From positions 181,205 through 245,204 of the forward strand of contig CP098402.1 in the NCBI GenBank assembly GCA_025916675.1: DNA of 64,000 nucleotides, read 5' to 3'. Below the pieces are notes generated by a model. That model was not told the origin of the DNA and did no database searches. It worked only from the letters and a program-made list of their open reading frames with translations. Positions 25,516 to 35,805 of this stretch are shown in pieces. A program made the position numbers and the translations under genes. Position 1 is the stretch's first letter. Every line of letters starts with the position of its first letter. The stretch comes from Phycisphaera sp. (GTDB lineage Bacteria; Planctomycetota; Phycisphaerae; Phycisphaerales; UBA1924).

Positions 25516-28500
25516 CTCAGGCGCTCCAACGCGAGCTGCGCGGTCGCGAGTTCTTGCTTCACGCGCTCGAGCTGCTCGCGTGATTGCTCCACCAGCTTCG
25601 CGGGCGCCTTGTCGGTGTAGCCCGGGTTGCCCAGGCGGCCCTCGAGCGTCTTCCGCGAGCCGTCGAGTTCGGCGATCTGCCGCTCCAAACGCTCCCGCTC
25701 GGCTTGGCCATCCACCTCGTCGGCCAGGTTGGTGACACGCAGCTCCCAGCCGTCATAGGTGCAGGTGGCCGCCTCGCCGTTGGGCATGTCGGTCGAGATG
25801 GTTTCGAGCTCTGCCAGGGTGCGCACCACGCCGGCTACCGGCTCGATGGCTTCGGCCAGTTCCACCGGCGAGTGCAGCGTGATCATCCGGCGGGGCTTCA
25901 CATTGTGCTTGGCGCGCACCTCGCGCACGGCCCCGACGAGCCCGCGGGCCCGCTCGAACTGTTCCGCTGCCTCGGCATCTCGGAGCGAGGCGTCGACCAC
26001 CGGCCAGCCCGCCGTCGCCAGCACGCCATCGCGCGAGACCGAGAGCGGCAGACCGGCCAGCGCTGGTAACGAATGCTGGCCCAGTTGCTCGCCGATGGCC
26101 TCGGTAATAAACGGCATCACCGGATGCGCGACGCGCAGGATCGATTCGAGTACCAGCCTCAGAACGCCGCGCTGGTTGGCGTCCTCGCGCGCGGTGGGCT
26201 TGATGGCTTCGAGGTACCAATCGCAGAAATCACGCCAAAAGAGCGTATAAAACGCTTCGGCGTAGGCGTGGAAGTTGTACGCCTCGAGCGCGGCGTCCAT
26301 CTCGTCGACAGCCGTGCCGAGGCGTGAGAGCATCCACTTGTCGACCACGCCCAGCGCGTTCTTGTCGATCGTTGCCGGCAGCGGGTCGGATTGGTCCAGG
26401 ATGCCCATCGCCAGCCGCGTCGCGTTCCAGAGCTTGTTGCACACGTTGCGGCCGATGTCGAACTTCGGGCTCGTGTTCTTGCCGGTCTTGGGGTCGGCCT
26501 CCACGGGCATGCGCACGTCCTGGGTGTGCGTGGTCATGTGGGCCAGCGTGAAGCGCATCGCGTCGGCGCCGTGGCTCTCGATGATGTCGACCGGGTCGAC
26601 GCCGTTGCCAAGCGTCTTGCTCATCTTGCGGCCCTGGCCGTCCTGGATCATCGCGTGGATGAACACGTCGTCGAAGGGCTGGTGGCCCGTGCCGGGCTCC
26701 TGCTCGGGCGTGGCCAAAAAGTAGCGGTTGAACATCACCATGCGGCTAACCCACAGCGTGATGATCTCGCGCGCGGTGCAGAGCACGCTTGTGGGGTTGA
26801 AGGCTTCCAGGAGCCCGTCGAATTCCTCGCCCGCGATGGCCGGCTCGGGCCAGCCCATCGTCGACATGGGCCACAACGCGCTGCTGAACCACGTGTCCAG
26901 CACGTCGGGGTCGCGCTCGAAGCCGGCTTCTTCGAGCAGGCTCTCGAACTCGATCGTCCCGTATTTTTCGGTCTCGAACGCGCCCGGCCGCCGCACGCAC
27001 ACCATGCACACCAGGTCGTCGCACTCCTGGATCTCGGCGGGATCGCGCAGCGGCACGCCCATGTCGCTCGCGCTCACCAGGCGGTACACGATGGGCGTCG
27101 AGGGGTCGTGGTCACGCAGGCTCATCATGAGGTTGACGAGCCTGTCCTGCTTGGAGTCCTCCTCGCCGATGAAGTTGGTGAACGTGCCGAAGGCCTTGCT
27201 CCACACGGGGATCTGGTGCCCCCACCAGAGCTGACGGCTGATGCACCAGTCTCGCAGATTATCGTGCCATTGCTCGTACGTCTTGGCGTAGCGGGCGGGG
27301 TGGAACCTGACGGTTGAGTCGGTCTTCACGCCCGTGCGCGGCTTGTAGCCCTCGCTCTCACGTTGCGTACGGTGTAACGCCCGCTGCGCGCTCCCGCGCA
27401 GCTTGTCGTCGGTCACGCGCACGTACCACTGGTCGGTGTAGTACGGCTCAACCGGCGCGTGGCTGCGGTAGCTGTGGCCCACACTGTGGCGGTGGGGCTT
27501 GACGCCCTGGAGCAACCCCCGCGCCTCGAACTCGCGCTGCACGAGCGTGCGGGCCTCCTCGCGGCCCTTGCCCATGAACACGTGCGATGCCTTGGCGCCC
27601 TCGGGGTCGACCTCGGCCCAGCCATAGTCGGCGCTGATGCTCGCGTCGGGCGCCATCACGTTGATGATCGATAGGTGGTGCCGGCGGCCGAGCTCGAAAT
27701 CGTTAGGGTCGTGCGCGGGCGTGACCTTCAAGAAGCCCGTGGCCATCTTCGCCTTCGCGTCGCCGCTCTCGGGGTCGGGCAGTACCACATAGTCGTCCTC
27801 GACGATCGGCACCACACGCCCCACGATCGGCAATTGGGCGCGAAGCCCCCGCAGCGCCTTGGCGCGAGCGTCCTTGGGGTTGATCGCGACGCCCGTATCA
27901 CCCAGATACGTCTCGGGCCGGGTCGTCGCCACGGTAATCCACGCCGGCTGCTCGTCCTCGCCCTCCACGTGCTCGGCCGGGTAGCCCCGGGCCGCCAATT
28001 CGCTCCAGGTCACGGGCTCGGTGTCCCGTGGATCGTCCTCGTTCTTCGGCGCGTGTACGAGTGGGTACCGCAGGTACGTGAACGTGCCGTCGACCTCGAT
28101 CGAGTCGACCTCGTCGTCGGCCAGGGCGGTGCCGGTCACCGGGTCCCAGTTCACCAGCCGCTTTCCTCGATAGATCAGCCCGTCGCGGAACAGGATGAAG
28201 AACGCCTCCCGCACGGCCCGGGCGCACACCTCGTCCATGGTGAAGCGTTGGCGGGCCCAATCGCACGACGCACCCATGGCCTTGAACTGGTCGGTGATCT
28301 GCGCCTCGAAGTCGTCCTTGAAGGCCTGGACGCGGGCGACGAACTCCTCGCGTGAGTAGTCCGTCCGCCGCTTGCCCTCGGTCTCCATCAGCTTCCGCTC
28401 GACCACCGTCTGCGTGGCGATGCCCGCGTGGTCGGTGCCGGGCATCCACAGCGTCTCGTAGCCCTTCATGCGGTGGGCCCGCACCAGGGCGTCCTGCACG

Positions 28501-28691
28501 GTGGTGTTCAGGGCGTGGCCCAGGTGTAGCCGGGCGGTTACGTTGGGCGGGGGGATGACCACCGCGTACGGCTTCCGGTCGCCCCGCAGCACGCTGCGCG
28601 GGTCGACCGCGAAGGCGCCCGCGTCGTCCCATCGGGACCATGCGCGGGCTTCGGCGGCTTTCGGGTCGTATTGCTTGGGTAGTTCTGGCAT
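25512..28691 (-). CDS. valS: Valyl-tRNA synthetase
   Basis: A 1059-residue class I aminoacyl-tRNA synthetase. HLGHA in the N-terminal PPPNVTARLHLGHALN is the HIGH motif and KMSKT in GRKMSKTLGNG is the KMSKS motif. The CP1 editing domain has TTRPETYLGDTGVAI, and the C-terminal ~70 residues form the coiled-coil typical of ValRS. This is longer than the E. coli enzyme (951 aa), with insertions in the region around residues 500-600. It is the first gene of a probable pair with the lipoprotein downstream. Confidence 0.95.
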   Translation of the reverse strand: MPELPKQYDPKAAEARAWSRWDDAGAFAVDPRSVLRGDRKPYAVVIPPPNVTARLHLGHALNTTVQDALVRAHRMKGYETLWMPGTDHAGIATQTVVERKLMETEGKRRTDYSREEFVARVQAFKDDFEAQITDQFKAMGASCDWARQRFTMDEVCARAVREAFFILFRDGLIYRGKRLVNWDPVTGTALADDEVDSIEVDGTFTYLRYPLVHAPKNEDDPRDTEPVTWSELAARGYPAEHVEGEDEQPAWITVATTRPETYLGDTGVAINPKDARAKALRGLRAQLPIVGRVVPIVEDDYVVLPDPESGDAKAKMATGFLKVTPAHDPNDFELGRRHHLSIINVMAPDASISADYGWAEVDPEGAKASHVFMGKGREEARTLVQREFEARGLLQGVKPHRHSVGHSYRSHAPVEPYYTDQWYVRVTDDKLRGSAQRALHRTQRESEGYKPRTGVKTDSTVRFHPARYAKTYEQWHDNLRDWCISRQLWWGHQIPVWSKAFGTFTNFIGEEDSKQDRLVNLMMSLRDHDPSTPIVYRLVSASDMGVPLRDPAEIQECDDLVCMVCVRRPGAFETEKYGTIEFESLLEEAGFERDPDVLDTWFSSALWPMSTMGWPEPAIAGEEFDGLLEAFNPTSVLCTAREIITLWVSRMVMFNRYFLATPEQEPGTGHQPFDDVFIHAMIQDGQGRKMSKTLGNGVDPVDIIESHGADAMRFTLAHMTTHTQDVRMPVEADPKTGKNTSPKFDIGRNVCNKLWNATRLAMGILDQSDPLPATIDKNALGVVDKWMLSRLGTAVDEMDAALEAYNFHAYAEAFYTLFWRDFCDWYLEAIKPTAREDANQRGVLRLVLESILRVAHPVMPFITEAIGEQLGQHSLPALAGLPLSVSRDGVLATAGWPVVDASLRDAEAAEQFERARGLVGAVREVRAKHNVKPRRMITLHSPVELAEAIEPVAGVVRTLAELETISTDMPNGEAATCTYDGWELRVTNLADEVDGQAERERLERQIAELDGSRKTLEGRLGNPGYTDKAPAKLVEQSREQLERVKQELATAQLALERLS

Positions 28692-28779
28692 GGTAGAAGG
28701 GGCATCGGCATGGTCTGCCGGCAGTTATCCGGGCTGTTGGGGGTGAAAAACCAGTGTAGCAAGCCGATAGTAAACGGTA

Positions 28780-29883
28780 ATGACACCGCGCGATGAGGCC
28801 AGGCTCGCCCTGGACCGTTTGCCATCCCGATTCCCGGCCTACGAGCCCCAAGAGCCGCCCCGCAAGGGGCTGGGCCTGGGCACGTGCGCCGTGGGGCTGC
28901 TGTCCATCGGGCTGGTGGTCGCGTTGGCGGTCTTCTGGCAGGGTGCCAAGCCGCCGCCCTCGTCGGCAGCTGCCGCGTCGATGGGTTCTGCCGTGAAGTC
29001 GGCCGACATCACCGCCGCCCTCGAGCAGGCCCAGACCTACATGGCCGACGGCGAGCCCGCGATGGCTCTGGCCGTGCTCGAGCCCATGGTCGCCCGGGCC
29101 GACCGCGATCGCGACGTCCGCGTCGCCTTGGCCGGGGCCTACCTCGCGGTCGACGACGACCAGGCCGCGTACGACCAGTTCTCCCAGGCCATCACACTGG
29201 GCAACACCGACCCGCAGTTGCACTTCGCCGCCGGCACGCTGGCCTCGCGCCTGCGCCGCCAGACCGAGGCCATCGCCCACCTGCGTCTGGCCCACGAGGC
29301 CGACCCAAGCAATCCCCAGTACGCCTTGTTCCTGGGGCAGGCCGAACTCGAAGCGGGCAACTACGCCCCAGCGACGGCCGCCCTTGCCCGCGCCCGGCAC
29401 GCCTCGCCCGACGACCCGCGCATCTGGGGCATGCTCGCCGAGATCGCGCTGCGTGAGAACAAGTCCGAGATGGCCCTCCAGCACGCCGGCCGCGCCCGCC
29501 ACCACGACCCCGAGAACGACGCGTGGAAGATCATCCAGGCCCGCGCTCTCAATCGCATGGGCGACGCGTCCAAGGCCGTCGTGGTCATCGGCTCGCTCTC
29601 GGACAAGGCCATGCGGACCAAGCCGGTGCTCCGCCTCGCGGGGGAGTGCTACGGCATGCTCAAGCAGCCCATCGAGGCCGCCGCCCTGTATCGCGCGGCT
29701 TCCGACGCTCGCCCCAAGGATCCTGAGTTGGCGTTCGAGGCAGCGGCATGGCTCGATCGCGCGAGCGACCGGCCGACCGCGCTCGCCTACGCCCGTCGGG
29801 CGAAGGAAGCCGGCCACGCCGGGGCAGCTCAACTGATCGAGCGTCTGTCGGACCAGCGCGAGTTCAAGTCCAAGCCCCGCTGA
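28780..29883 (+). CDS. Membrane-anchored TPR-repeat protein
   Basis: A 367-residue protein: a short cytoplasmic N-terminus, one membrane helix (LGTCAVGLLSIGLVVALAVF) and about 280 residues of helical repeats with TPR spacing (for instance GEPAMALAVLEPMV, DDQAAYDQFSQAITLGN, RQTEAIAHLRLAHEADP, SEMALQHAGRARHHDPEN). It is probably a periplasmic or extracytoplasmic scaffold. The ATG at 28780 lacks an SD; GATAGT lies 8 nt upstream, so a nearly leaderless start is possible. Confidence 0.75.
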   Translation: MTPRDEARLALDRLPSRFPAYEPQEPPRKGLGLGTCAVGLLSIGLVVALAVFWQGAKPPPSSAAAASMGSAVKSADITAALEQAQTYMADGEPAMALAVLEPMVARADRDRDVRVALAGAYLAVDDDQAAYDQFSQAITLGNTDPQLHFAAGTLASRLRRQTEAIAHLRLAHEADPSNPQYALFLGQAELEAGNYAPATAALARARHASPDDPRIWGMLAEIALRENKSEMALQHAGRARHHDPENDAWKIIQARALNRMGDASKAVVVIGSLSDKAMRTKPVLRLAGECYGMLKQPIEAAALYRAASDARPKDPELAFEAAAWLDRASDRPTALAYARRAKEAGHAGAAQLIERLSDQREFKSKPR

Positions 29884-29892
29884 TCGAGCGGA

Positions 29893-30789
29893 TCATCCTG
29901 GGTCTTCGGGGTCTTTGCCTTCCTTCTTCCCGCCACCAAGCAATCCGCCGATTTGCTCGCCCACCTCCTCGATCGTTTCGCCCACGCCCTCGGCTGCCTC
30001 GATGGGTACTCCGAGCAGATCGCCGGCGGCCTCGCCCAAGCCTTCGATGCTGCCCACCACGTCGTCCAAGTCCACAAGTGAGGCAAGCTGATCGCCGATG
30101 TCGCCCAGCACGTCCTCGGGCAGCACGCCTCCACCGACCTCGACCGCCGACGCCAGGATCGCCTTGAGCAAGACGGTGGTGATCTCGGCGATCGACATGG
30201 GCTCGCCGGCCGTCCCCACGTCGCGGAGCACGACTTCCGGGACGGTAACTGACGCGGTGGTCAGGTCTCCGATGGCGCCGCCTATCGGCACGGCGTCGAC
30301 CTGGACTCGAATGTCGCGAACCTCGATGGTGCGGATGACAAATTTCTTGGCGCTCGGGTCGGCTTCCTTCTTCTCGCCGCCCTCGAAGCGCGAGAGGTTG
30401 TCCATGATGACGCGGTAGTTCGCGCCCTCCAGCGTTCGTTCGAGCCGCAGGTCGATGCCCTGAATAACCAGGCTCGGCACTTCGACCGTGGCTTCCATCA
30501 GCGAGTTTAGCGAGACGTTCATGTCCGCGTTGTTGAGCTTCAGGAAGTGCTCGGCCTCGAAGCCTTCGGGGTTGTCGACCTTCAGGCCCGAGAGTTCGAC
30601 GGATCCGGTGAGCACCCCCACGTCGGCAGAGTCGAGCGTGGTGGGAACATCCAGCGCATAGCTCGCACCACGCTCGACGCCACTCTGGGCCAGGCTGTCG
30701 ACGTACACCCACGCGAGAACGACGGCCAGCACCGCCAGTCCGATGAGCGGCAAGAGCGCAATGGCGGCGATCTTCAGGAGCTTCTTCAT
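29893..30789 (-). CDS. AsmA-like membrane-anchored protein
   Basis: A 298-residue protein with an N-terminal helix (IAAIALLPLIGLAVLAVVLAWVY) and an AsmA/DUF748-like beta pattern: TLDSADVGVLTGSVELSGLKVDNPEGF and VPSLVIQGIDLRLERTLEG. The C-terminal third is Gly/Val/Glu-rich and low complexity (LGEAAGDLLGVPIEAAEG). AsmA-type proteins form lipid-transfer bridges or affect envelope biogenesis; this one is short. The ATG at 30789 has GAGAAGG 5 nt upstream; the GTG at 30807 has no SD. Confidence 0.6.
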   Translation of the reverse strand: MKKLLKIAAIALLPLIGLAVLAVVLAWVYVDSLAQSGVERGASYALDVPTTLDSADVGVLTGSVELSGLKVDNPEGFEAEHFLKLNNADMNVSLNSLMEATVEVPSLVIQGIDLRLERTLEGANYRVIMDNLSRFEGGEKKEADPSAKKFVIRTIEVRDIRVQVDAVPIGGAIGDLTTASVTVPEVVLRDVGTAGEPMSIAEITTVLLKAILASAVEVGGGVLPEDVLGDIGDQLASLVDLDDVVGSIEGLGEAAGDLLGVPIEAAEGVGETIEEVGEQIGGLLGGGKKEGKDPEDPG

Positions 30790-30816
30790 GGTTGCCTTCT
30801 CTTTCACGTGGGGAGG

Positions 30817-31173
30817 CTACGACGCATCGGGCGATTGGTCGATCTGCACGCTCGCGAGTGCCGTCAGCATGTCGGGCGAGAAGCTCAGCACCCGGTCGAG
30901 CCCGGTCGTGCGCATCACCTCGAGCACGTCCCCATCGACACCGACCAGCCTGAGCTGCCGGTTCGCAGGCTCCAGCGATTGCCGCAACCGCAGCAACTGG
31001 GCGATGTTCGAGCTGTTGATGTACGTGACGGCCGAAAAATCGAGCACCACGCTTGGCGGTGCGGCGTCATCCATCGATTCGAGCCGATCGAGGATCGCAC
31101 CGAGCTCGTCGCTCAGCGCGGGCTCGTCTGCGAGGTTGGCCAGCACGATGTCGTCGGCCCAGTCGGTGGTCAT
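30817..31173 (-). CDS. STAS-domain protein (anti-sigma factor antagonist-like)
   Basis: A 118-residue single STAS domain. The conserved segment SVVLDFSAVTYINSSNIAQL includes the Ser-Ser-Asn region where SpoIIAA-type proteins carry the phosphorylated Ser. Such proteins bind anti-sigma kinases or act in partner-switching modules. No kinase or sigma factor is adjacent. The ATG overlaps the gyrA stop as ATGA, so it is translated behind gyrA, an unusual partner. Confidence 0.8.
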   Translation of the reverse strand: MTTDWADDIVLANLADEPALSDELGAILDRLESMDDAAPPSVVLDFSAVTYINSSNIAQLLRLRQSLEPANRQLRLVGVDGDVLEVMRTTGLDRVLSFSPDMLTALASVQIDQSPDAS

Positions 31174-33914
31174 GACACGGCCTCGCCGCCGCTCTCGCCC
31201 GCGTCCTCGTCGTCGCTTTCGGCAACCGGTGCCACGGCGATCACGTCGTCGCCCCCGTTGAGCGACACGACGCGCACGCCCTTCGATCCTCGGCCCACCT
31301 CGCGGATGGTGTCGCCGGCCATGCGCACGAGTTGCCCGCTGCGCGAGATCACCATGATCTCCTCGCCTTCGCTCAAACCCACGGCCGCTACGGACATCCC
31401 GTTTCGACCGCCGGTGGCGATGTCGCGTCGCCCCTTGCCGCCGCGGCTCTGGCTGCGCGGCTTGCCGCTCTCGGGCTGGACGCGATACTCGTCCACGGGC
31501 GTCCGCTTGCCGTAGCCCGTCTCGGTCACGGTCAGCAGGCACAGATTCCGCTCGAGCGCCTCTGGCGCGGTCGCCCAGTGCTCCTCGCCGTCATCGTCGT
31601 CGTCGGGCACCATGGGGATGGCCAGCAAGCCGATGATCTTCGCGTCGTCGCCCAGGTCGATGCCCTTCACGCCCGCGGCCGAGCGCCCCATCACGCGGAC
31701 GTCGCCCTCCGAGAAGCGGATCGCCATGCCGGTGTTGGTCACCAGCAGCAGGTCGTCGGTGCCACTCGTGAGCGAGACGTCGAATAGCTCGTCGCCCTCC
31801 TTCAGTCCCACGGCGATCAGGCCCGAGCGGTTCACGTTGCGATACGCGCTCAGCGGCGTGCGCTTCACGATGCCGCCGCGCGTGGCGAACGTCAGGAACT
31901 GGCTGCTGGCCTCGAAGTCCTTGATGGTCAGGAACGCCCAGACCTTCTCGCCCTCCTTCAGATCCAGCAGGTTCACGATGGCCCGGCCCTTGGCCGTCCG
32001 CGCCATCTCGGGCAGCTCGTACACCTTCATCTTGAAGACGCGACCCGTGTTGGTGAAGCACAGCAGGTGGTCGTGCGTGCTGGCCACGAACAGGTGCTGG
32101 ACGAAGTCCTCGTCCTTGCTGCCGCCCGCGCGGATGCCCTTGCCCCCGCGCGCCTGGGCGCGATACGTCTCGGCCGGCACGCGCTTGGCGTAGCCCGCGC
32201 GGCTGATGGTCACGACTACGTCGTGCTCGCGGATGAGCGACTCCATGTCGATCTCACCCACCGCGTCCTCGATGGCCGTCCGGCGGTCGTTGCCGTAGCG
32301 GGCCTTCATGGTTTCGCAGTCCTCGCGGATGATGCCCATCACGCGCGGGCGATTCGCCAGGATGTCCTCGTAGTCGGTGATCTCGTCGGCCAGCTTGGTG
32401 TACTCGTCGACCAGGCGCTCGATCTCGAGACCGACGAGCTGGATCAGCCGCATCGAGCCGATCTGCTCGGCCTGGTGCCGAGTGAGCGCCACGCCGCCGA
32501 GCTCTTCGAACTTGGCGACATGATCCAGCAAACGCTGCGGGATCTGTTTGGCCGCCGGGTGCTCGGGCGGGATGCGATACCGCCGTTCCATCAGCTTCTC
32601 GATGGCCTCTTCGCGCGTCGAGCTCCCACGAATGAGGGCAACGATCTCGTCGATATCCACGACGGCGTAGATCTGGCCTTCCAGCAGGTGGGCCTTGCGC
32701 CGCGCCTCGCGCAGCAGGTGCTCGGTGCGCCGGCGGATGACCTCCACCCGGTGGTCGATGTAGTGCTCGATGATCTCCTTGAGCCCGAGCGTCACCGGCC
32801 GGCGCCCAACCAATGCGATGTTGATGATGCTGAAGGTCTGCTGCAAGGGCGTGAACTGGTAGAGCTGGTTCTCGATGACGGCGGGGTCGGCCCCGCGCTT
32901 GAGCTCGATCACCACGCGTGTCATGGCCTGCCGACCCGATTCGTTGCGAATATCGCTGATGTCCTTGATCCGCTCGTCCTGCACCGCGTCGACGATCTTC
33001 TCGACCAGGTTCCGCTGGCTGAGGTTGTAGGGAATCTCGTCGATCACCAATTGCTGGCGGTCCTTGTTGAGTTCTTCAACGTGGCACACGCCGCGCAGGT
33101 ACACCTTGCCGCGCCCGTTCGCGTACGCCTCGCCGATGCCGCGCCGCCCGACGATCACGCCGCCGGTCGGGAAGTCGGGGCCCTTGACGCCCAGGCGGAC
33201 AACCTCGCCCGCCTCGTCCAGCTCGTCCTGCATCAGCTCCAGCAGCTCGATCTCGGGATTGTCCACCACGCGTGTGATCGCGTCGAGGATCTCGGTGGGG
33301 TTGTGCGGCGGCATGCTGGTGGCCATGCCCACGGCGATGCCGAGCGACCCGTTGATAAGCAGGTTGGGGAAGCGCCCAGGCAGCACCTTGGGCTCCATCA
33401 GCCGCTCGTCGTAGTTGGCCTGCATGTCGACGGTGCTCAGGTCCATGTCCTGGAGCATGTCGACCGCGGCGTGGTGCATCCGCGCCTCGGTGTATCGCAT
33501 GGCCGCGGGCGGGTCGCCCTCGATCGACCCGAAGTTGCCCTGCGGGTCGATCAGCGGCACGCGCATGCGCCACTTCTGGGCCAGGCCGACCAGCGTGGGA
33601 TAGATCACGCTCTCGCCGTGCGGGTGGTAGTTGCCGCTCGTGTCGCCGGCGATCTTCGCACACTTGAGATGCTTGCGGCCGGGCCGCAGGTTGTTGTCGT
33701 TCATGGCGACGAGGATGCGTCGCTGGCTGGGCTTGAGCCCGTCGCGGACATCGGGCAGCGCCCGGTCCATGATCGTGCTCATCGCGTAGGTCAGGTAGCT
33801 TTCCTGGAGCTCGCGATCGATCTCCAGGTCGACAATCCGGCCGGCTCCGACGACCGTGCCGTCCGAACCATCACCGTTCTGGGGAGTCCCAGCCTCATCG
33901 TGCGCGTCGGCCAA
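31170..33914 (-). CDS. gyrA: DNA gyrase subunit A
   Basis: A 914-residue type IIA topoisomerase subunit. The N-terminus has DLEIDRELQESYLTYAMS and PDVRDGLKPSQRRIL, and the catalytic Tyr lies in AMRYTEARM (about Y141). The C-terminal beta-pinwheel carries a GyrA-box-like QARGGKG, which supports gyrase over ParC, and a second box-like QSRGGKG preceded by an insertion in a later blade. The start is TTG at 33914 with GGAGG 8 nt upstream. gyrB is not in the window. Confidence 0.93.
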   Translation of the reverse strand: MADAHDEAGTPQNGDGSDGTVVGAGRIVDLEIDRELQESYLTYAMSTIMDRALPDVRDGLKPSQRRILVAMNDNNLRPGRKHLKCAKIAGDTSGNYHPHGESVIYPTLVGLAQKWRMRVPLIDPQGNFGSIEGDPPAAMRYTEARMHHAAVDMLQDMDLSTVDMQANYDERLMEPKVLPGRFPNLLINGSLGIAVGMATSMPPHNPTEILDAITRVVDNPEIELLELMQDELDEAGEVVRLGVKGPDFPTGGVIVGRRGIGEAYANGRGKVYLRGVCHVEELNKDRQQLVIDEIPYNLSQRNLVEKIVDAVQDERIKDISDIRNESGRQAMTRVVIELKRGADPAVIENQLYQFTPLQQTFSIINIALVGRRPVTLGLKEIIEHYIDHRVEVIRRRTEHLLREARRKAHLLEGQIYAVVDIDEIVALIRGSSTREEAIEKLMERRYRIPPEHPAAKQIPQRLLDHVAKFEELGGVALTRHQAEQIGSMRLIQLVGLEIERLVDEYTKLADEITDYEDILANRPRVMGIIREDCETMKARYGNDRRTAIEDAVGEIDMESLIREHDVVVTISRAGYAKRVPAETYRAQARGGKGIRAGGSKDEDFVQHLFVASTHDHLLCFTNTGRVFKMKVYELPEMARTAKGRAIVNLLDLKEGEKVWAFLTIKDFEASSQFLTFATRGGIVKRTPLSAYRNVNRSGLIAVGLKEGDELFDVSLTSGTDDLLLVTNTGMAIRFSEGDVRVMGRSAAGVKGIDLGDDAKIIGLLAIPMVPDDDDDGEEHWATAPEALERNLCLLTVTETGYGKRTPVDEYRVQPESGKPRSQSRGGKGRRDIATGGRNGMSVAAVGLSEGEEIMVISRSGQLVRMAGDTIREVGRGSKGVRVVSLNGGDDVIAVAPVAESDDEDAGESGGEAVS

Positions 33915-34021
33915 TCGAAGCCCTCCGAAACCACCTACGAATCACCAGACAAATGCCGTGCGTCACGGCCGTAGAGCGAAGCCGAATTGTAGGTCGTCCG
34001 GGGTTGAAAAGGGTCAGCATG

Positions 34022-35803
34022 CTAGGGCTGATACGCCGTATCCAGGGCGTCGCACACGGCCATCAGGGTGAGGCTGGTGGCCACCGACGGCTGCCGCTGA
34101 TCCCACAGCGCCGCGCGGACACCCCCGGCCGCCAGATCGGGATCGGCCAGCAGATGCCCGAGGCTGTCGTCCACGGTCAGTTGTCGCAGGAAACGCAGCG
34201 TTTTGAGCATCCTGAGGAACTCGCCCGCCCGCTGGTCGGCCGGCGTCAGGCGCGGGTCGAGCAGCATCGAGCCCATCGCCGACGCCGCGCGCGCGGTCTG
34301 CCACGTGGGCAGCGGCACGCCGCCGCGGGTGAACACGATGCCGCCGGCCAGATCGCGATTGTCGCCCTCGACGGCCGGCCCTTCGAGTTGGTGCTCCCAC
34401 ACCAGCCCCCGCATCCGCTGCAGCGCGTCGGCCCCGGTCAGTTGCTCGGTATCGCCCAGGGCCGCCAAGAGCCAGGGCATCTGCGGTACCAGCACCTCGG
34501 GCTCGACGCGAGCGACGATGGCCCGCGCCGCCGCCCGACCGATCTGGCTGTCTGCCTGATTCGCGATATCCGAGTTGCCGAGCGCCACCATCGCCCGCGC
34601 GATCAGGGCGTACGCGGTGACCGGCGATGCGGTGTCGAACACGGCCGATCCGGTGATCGACAGGCTCACCGCCGGGCGCACCACCTGGGCGCATCGCTCG
34701 CGCATTGCTGCTAATTCGGGGTACAACTCGAACGCGTCGGCCTCGAGCGAATCCATCGCGATGAGCACCATGGCCGCCGATGCGACGGTGCCCCACGGCT
34801 CGGGCTCGAGCGGCGCCTCATCGCCCAGCCCGGCCATCGCGTCGATGCGCACGGGCGTGACCAGCGCGAGCTGCCGCAGCAGCACCACACCCCCGGTGCG
34901 CGCCCGGCTGGCGCTGTCTTCGGGTGCCCAGTTCGACGTGCCGTACCGCATCAGGGCGTGGGCCGCGAGGGCTTGGTTGAACGGGGTATCGAGCGGTGTG
35001 GTCGGTTCGCCGCGGAGCGCATCGAGCGTGCCGCGCAGGCCGTAGGGCTCCAGCCCGCCGTAGCGGCGTCGTTGCAGGTGGTCGGCCATGCCCGCCGCCC
35101 AGCCCTCGAGCGCATCGGGGGTCAGCTCGCCCATGCTCACGACCCGGCCGCCGCGATGCACCAGAACCGGAGCCAGCGCATCGTTGGGCTGGGCCAGCAC
35201 GGTGACGGGCGCGCGGTACACGGCGGCCTCGCCCTGGCGCACGGCCACGTCGGCGTACCGATCCCACGCGCCCGGCTCGTCGGCGATGCCAACGGGCAGC
35301 CGATCGCCCCGGGCTTCGCGCAGCGCCGCGACCACCATGTCCGTCGGCAGCATCGCGCCGGCCAGAGCGGCATCGGGGAAGACCACCGCCGATGAGTCGC
35401 CCGCGCGCACGGCTACGGCGTCGAGCCCGGGCCGGATCGCGAGCGCCACGTCGGCCAGCCCACGCTCGCCCTCGATGGCCGATGGCCGGCCGGCGAGCTC
35501 GACGGTGAGCTTCGCGTTCTCGGCGTTCTCTTCGGTTGGTTTCTCGACCTCTCGGGCGACCGCGTCGATGAGCCCGATGCGGGCCTGGTCGAACGCCATC
35601 GAGTCGGCGGTGAACCGCCGCGGTCCTTGCCGGAGGGTGACCGATACGCCCCACACTTCGGGCAGGTCGCGCCGGAATTGTTCCTGGTCGAACACGATCG
35701 CTTGGGCGCGCGCGAAGGCGGCGAACGCTTGTTCGCCCACCGGCGGCGTGTCCTGGGCGAACGCGGCCGGAACCAGAACCAGGATGGCCAGCAAGATCCG
35801 CAT
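34022..35803 (-). CDS. Secreted protein of unknown function
   Basis: A 593-residue protein with a signal peptide (MRILLAILVLVPAAFAQ). The rest has no motif I recognise; the middle part (residues ~60-200) alternates strand and helix with VTVLAQPNDALAPVLVHRGG, and the C-terminal half is alpha-helical with alanine-rich repeats. It starts 2 nt after the end of the upstream paralogue, so it is probably the last gene of the rne-dxr run. The 107-bp gap to gyrA holds nothing I can name. Confidence 0.65.
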   Translation of the reverse strand: MRILLAILVLVPAAFAQDTPPVGEQAFAAFARAQAIVFDQEQFRRDLPEVWGVSVTLRQGPRRFTADSMAFDQARIGLIDAVAREVEKPTEENAENAKLTVELAGRPSAIEGERGLADVALAIRPGLDAVAVRAGDSSAVVFPDAALAGAMLPTDMVVAALREARGDRLPVGIADEPGAWDRYADVAVRQGEAAVYRAPVTVLAQPNDALAPVLVHRGGRVVSMGELTPDALEGWAAGMADHLQRRRYGGLEPYGLRGTLDALRGEPTTPLDTPFNQALAAHALMRYGTSNWAPEDSASRARTGGVVLLRQLALVTPVRIDAMAGLGDEAPLEPEPWGTVASAAMVLIAMDSLEADAFELYPELAAMRERCAQVVRPAVSLSITGSAVFDTASPVTAYALIARAMVALGNSDIANQADSQIGRAAARAIVARVEPEVLVPQMPWLLAALGDTEQLTGADALQRMRGLVWEHQLEGPAVEGDNRDLAGGIVFTRGGVPLPTWQTARAASAMGSMLLDPRLTPADQRAGEFLRMLKTLRFLRQLTVDDSLGHLLADPDLAAGGVRAALWDQRQPSVATSLTLMAVCDALDTAYQP

Positions 35804-35805
35804 GG

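Noticed and set aside
32067-33974. 635-codon plus-strand ORF opposite gyrA
   Set aside because: Antisense to the conserved core of gyrA; long open frames on the opposite strand are expected from GC-rich third positions.
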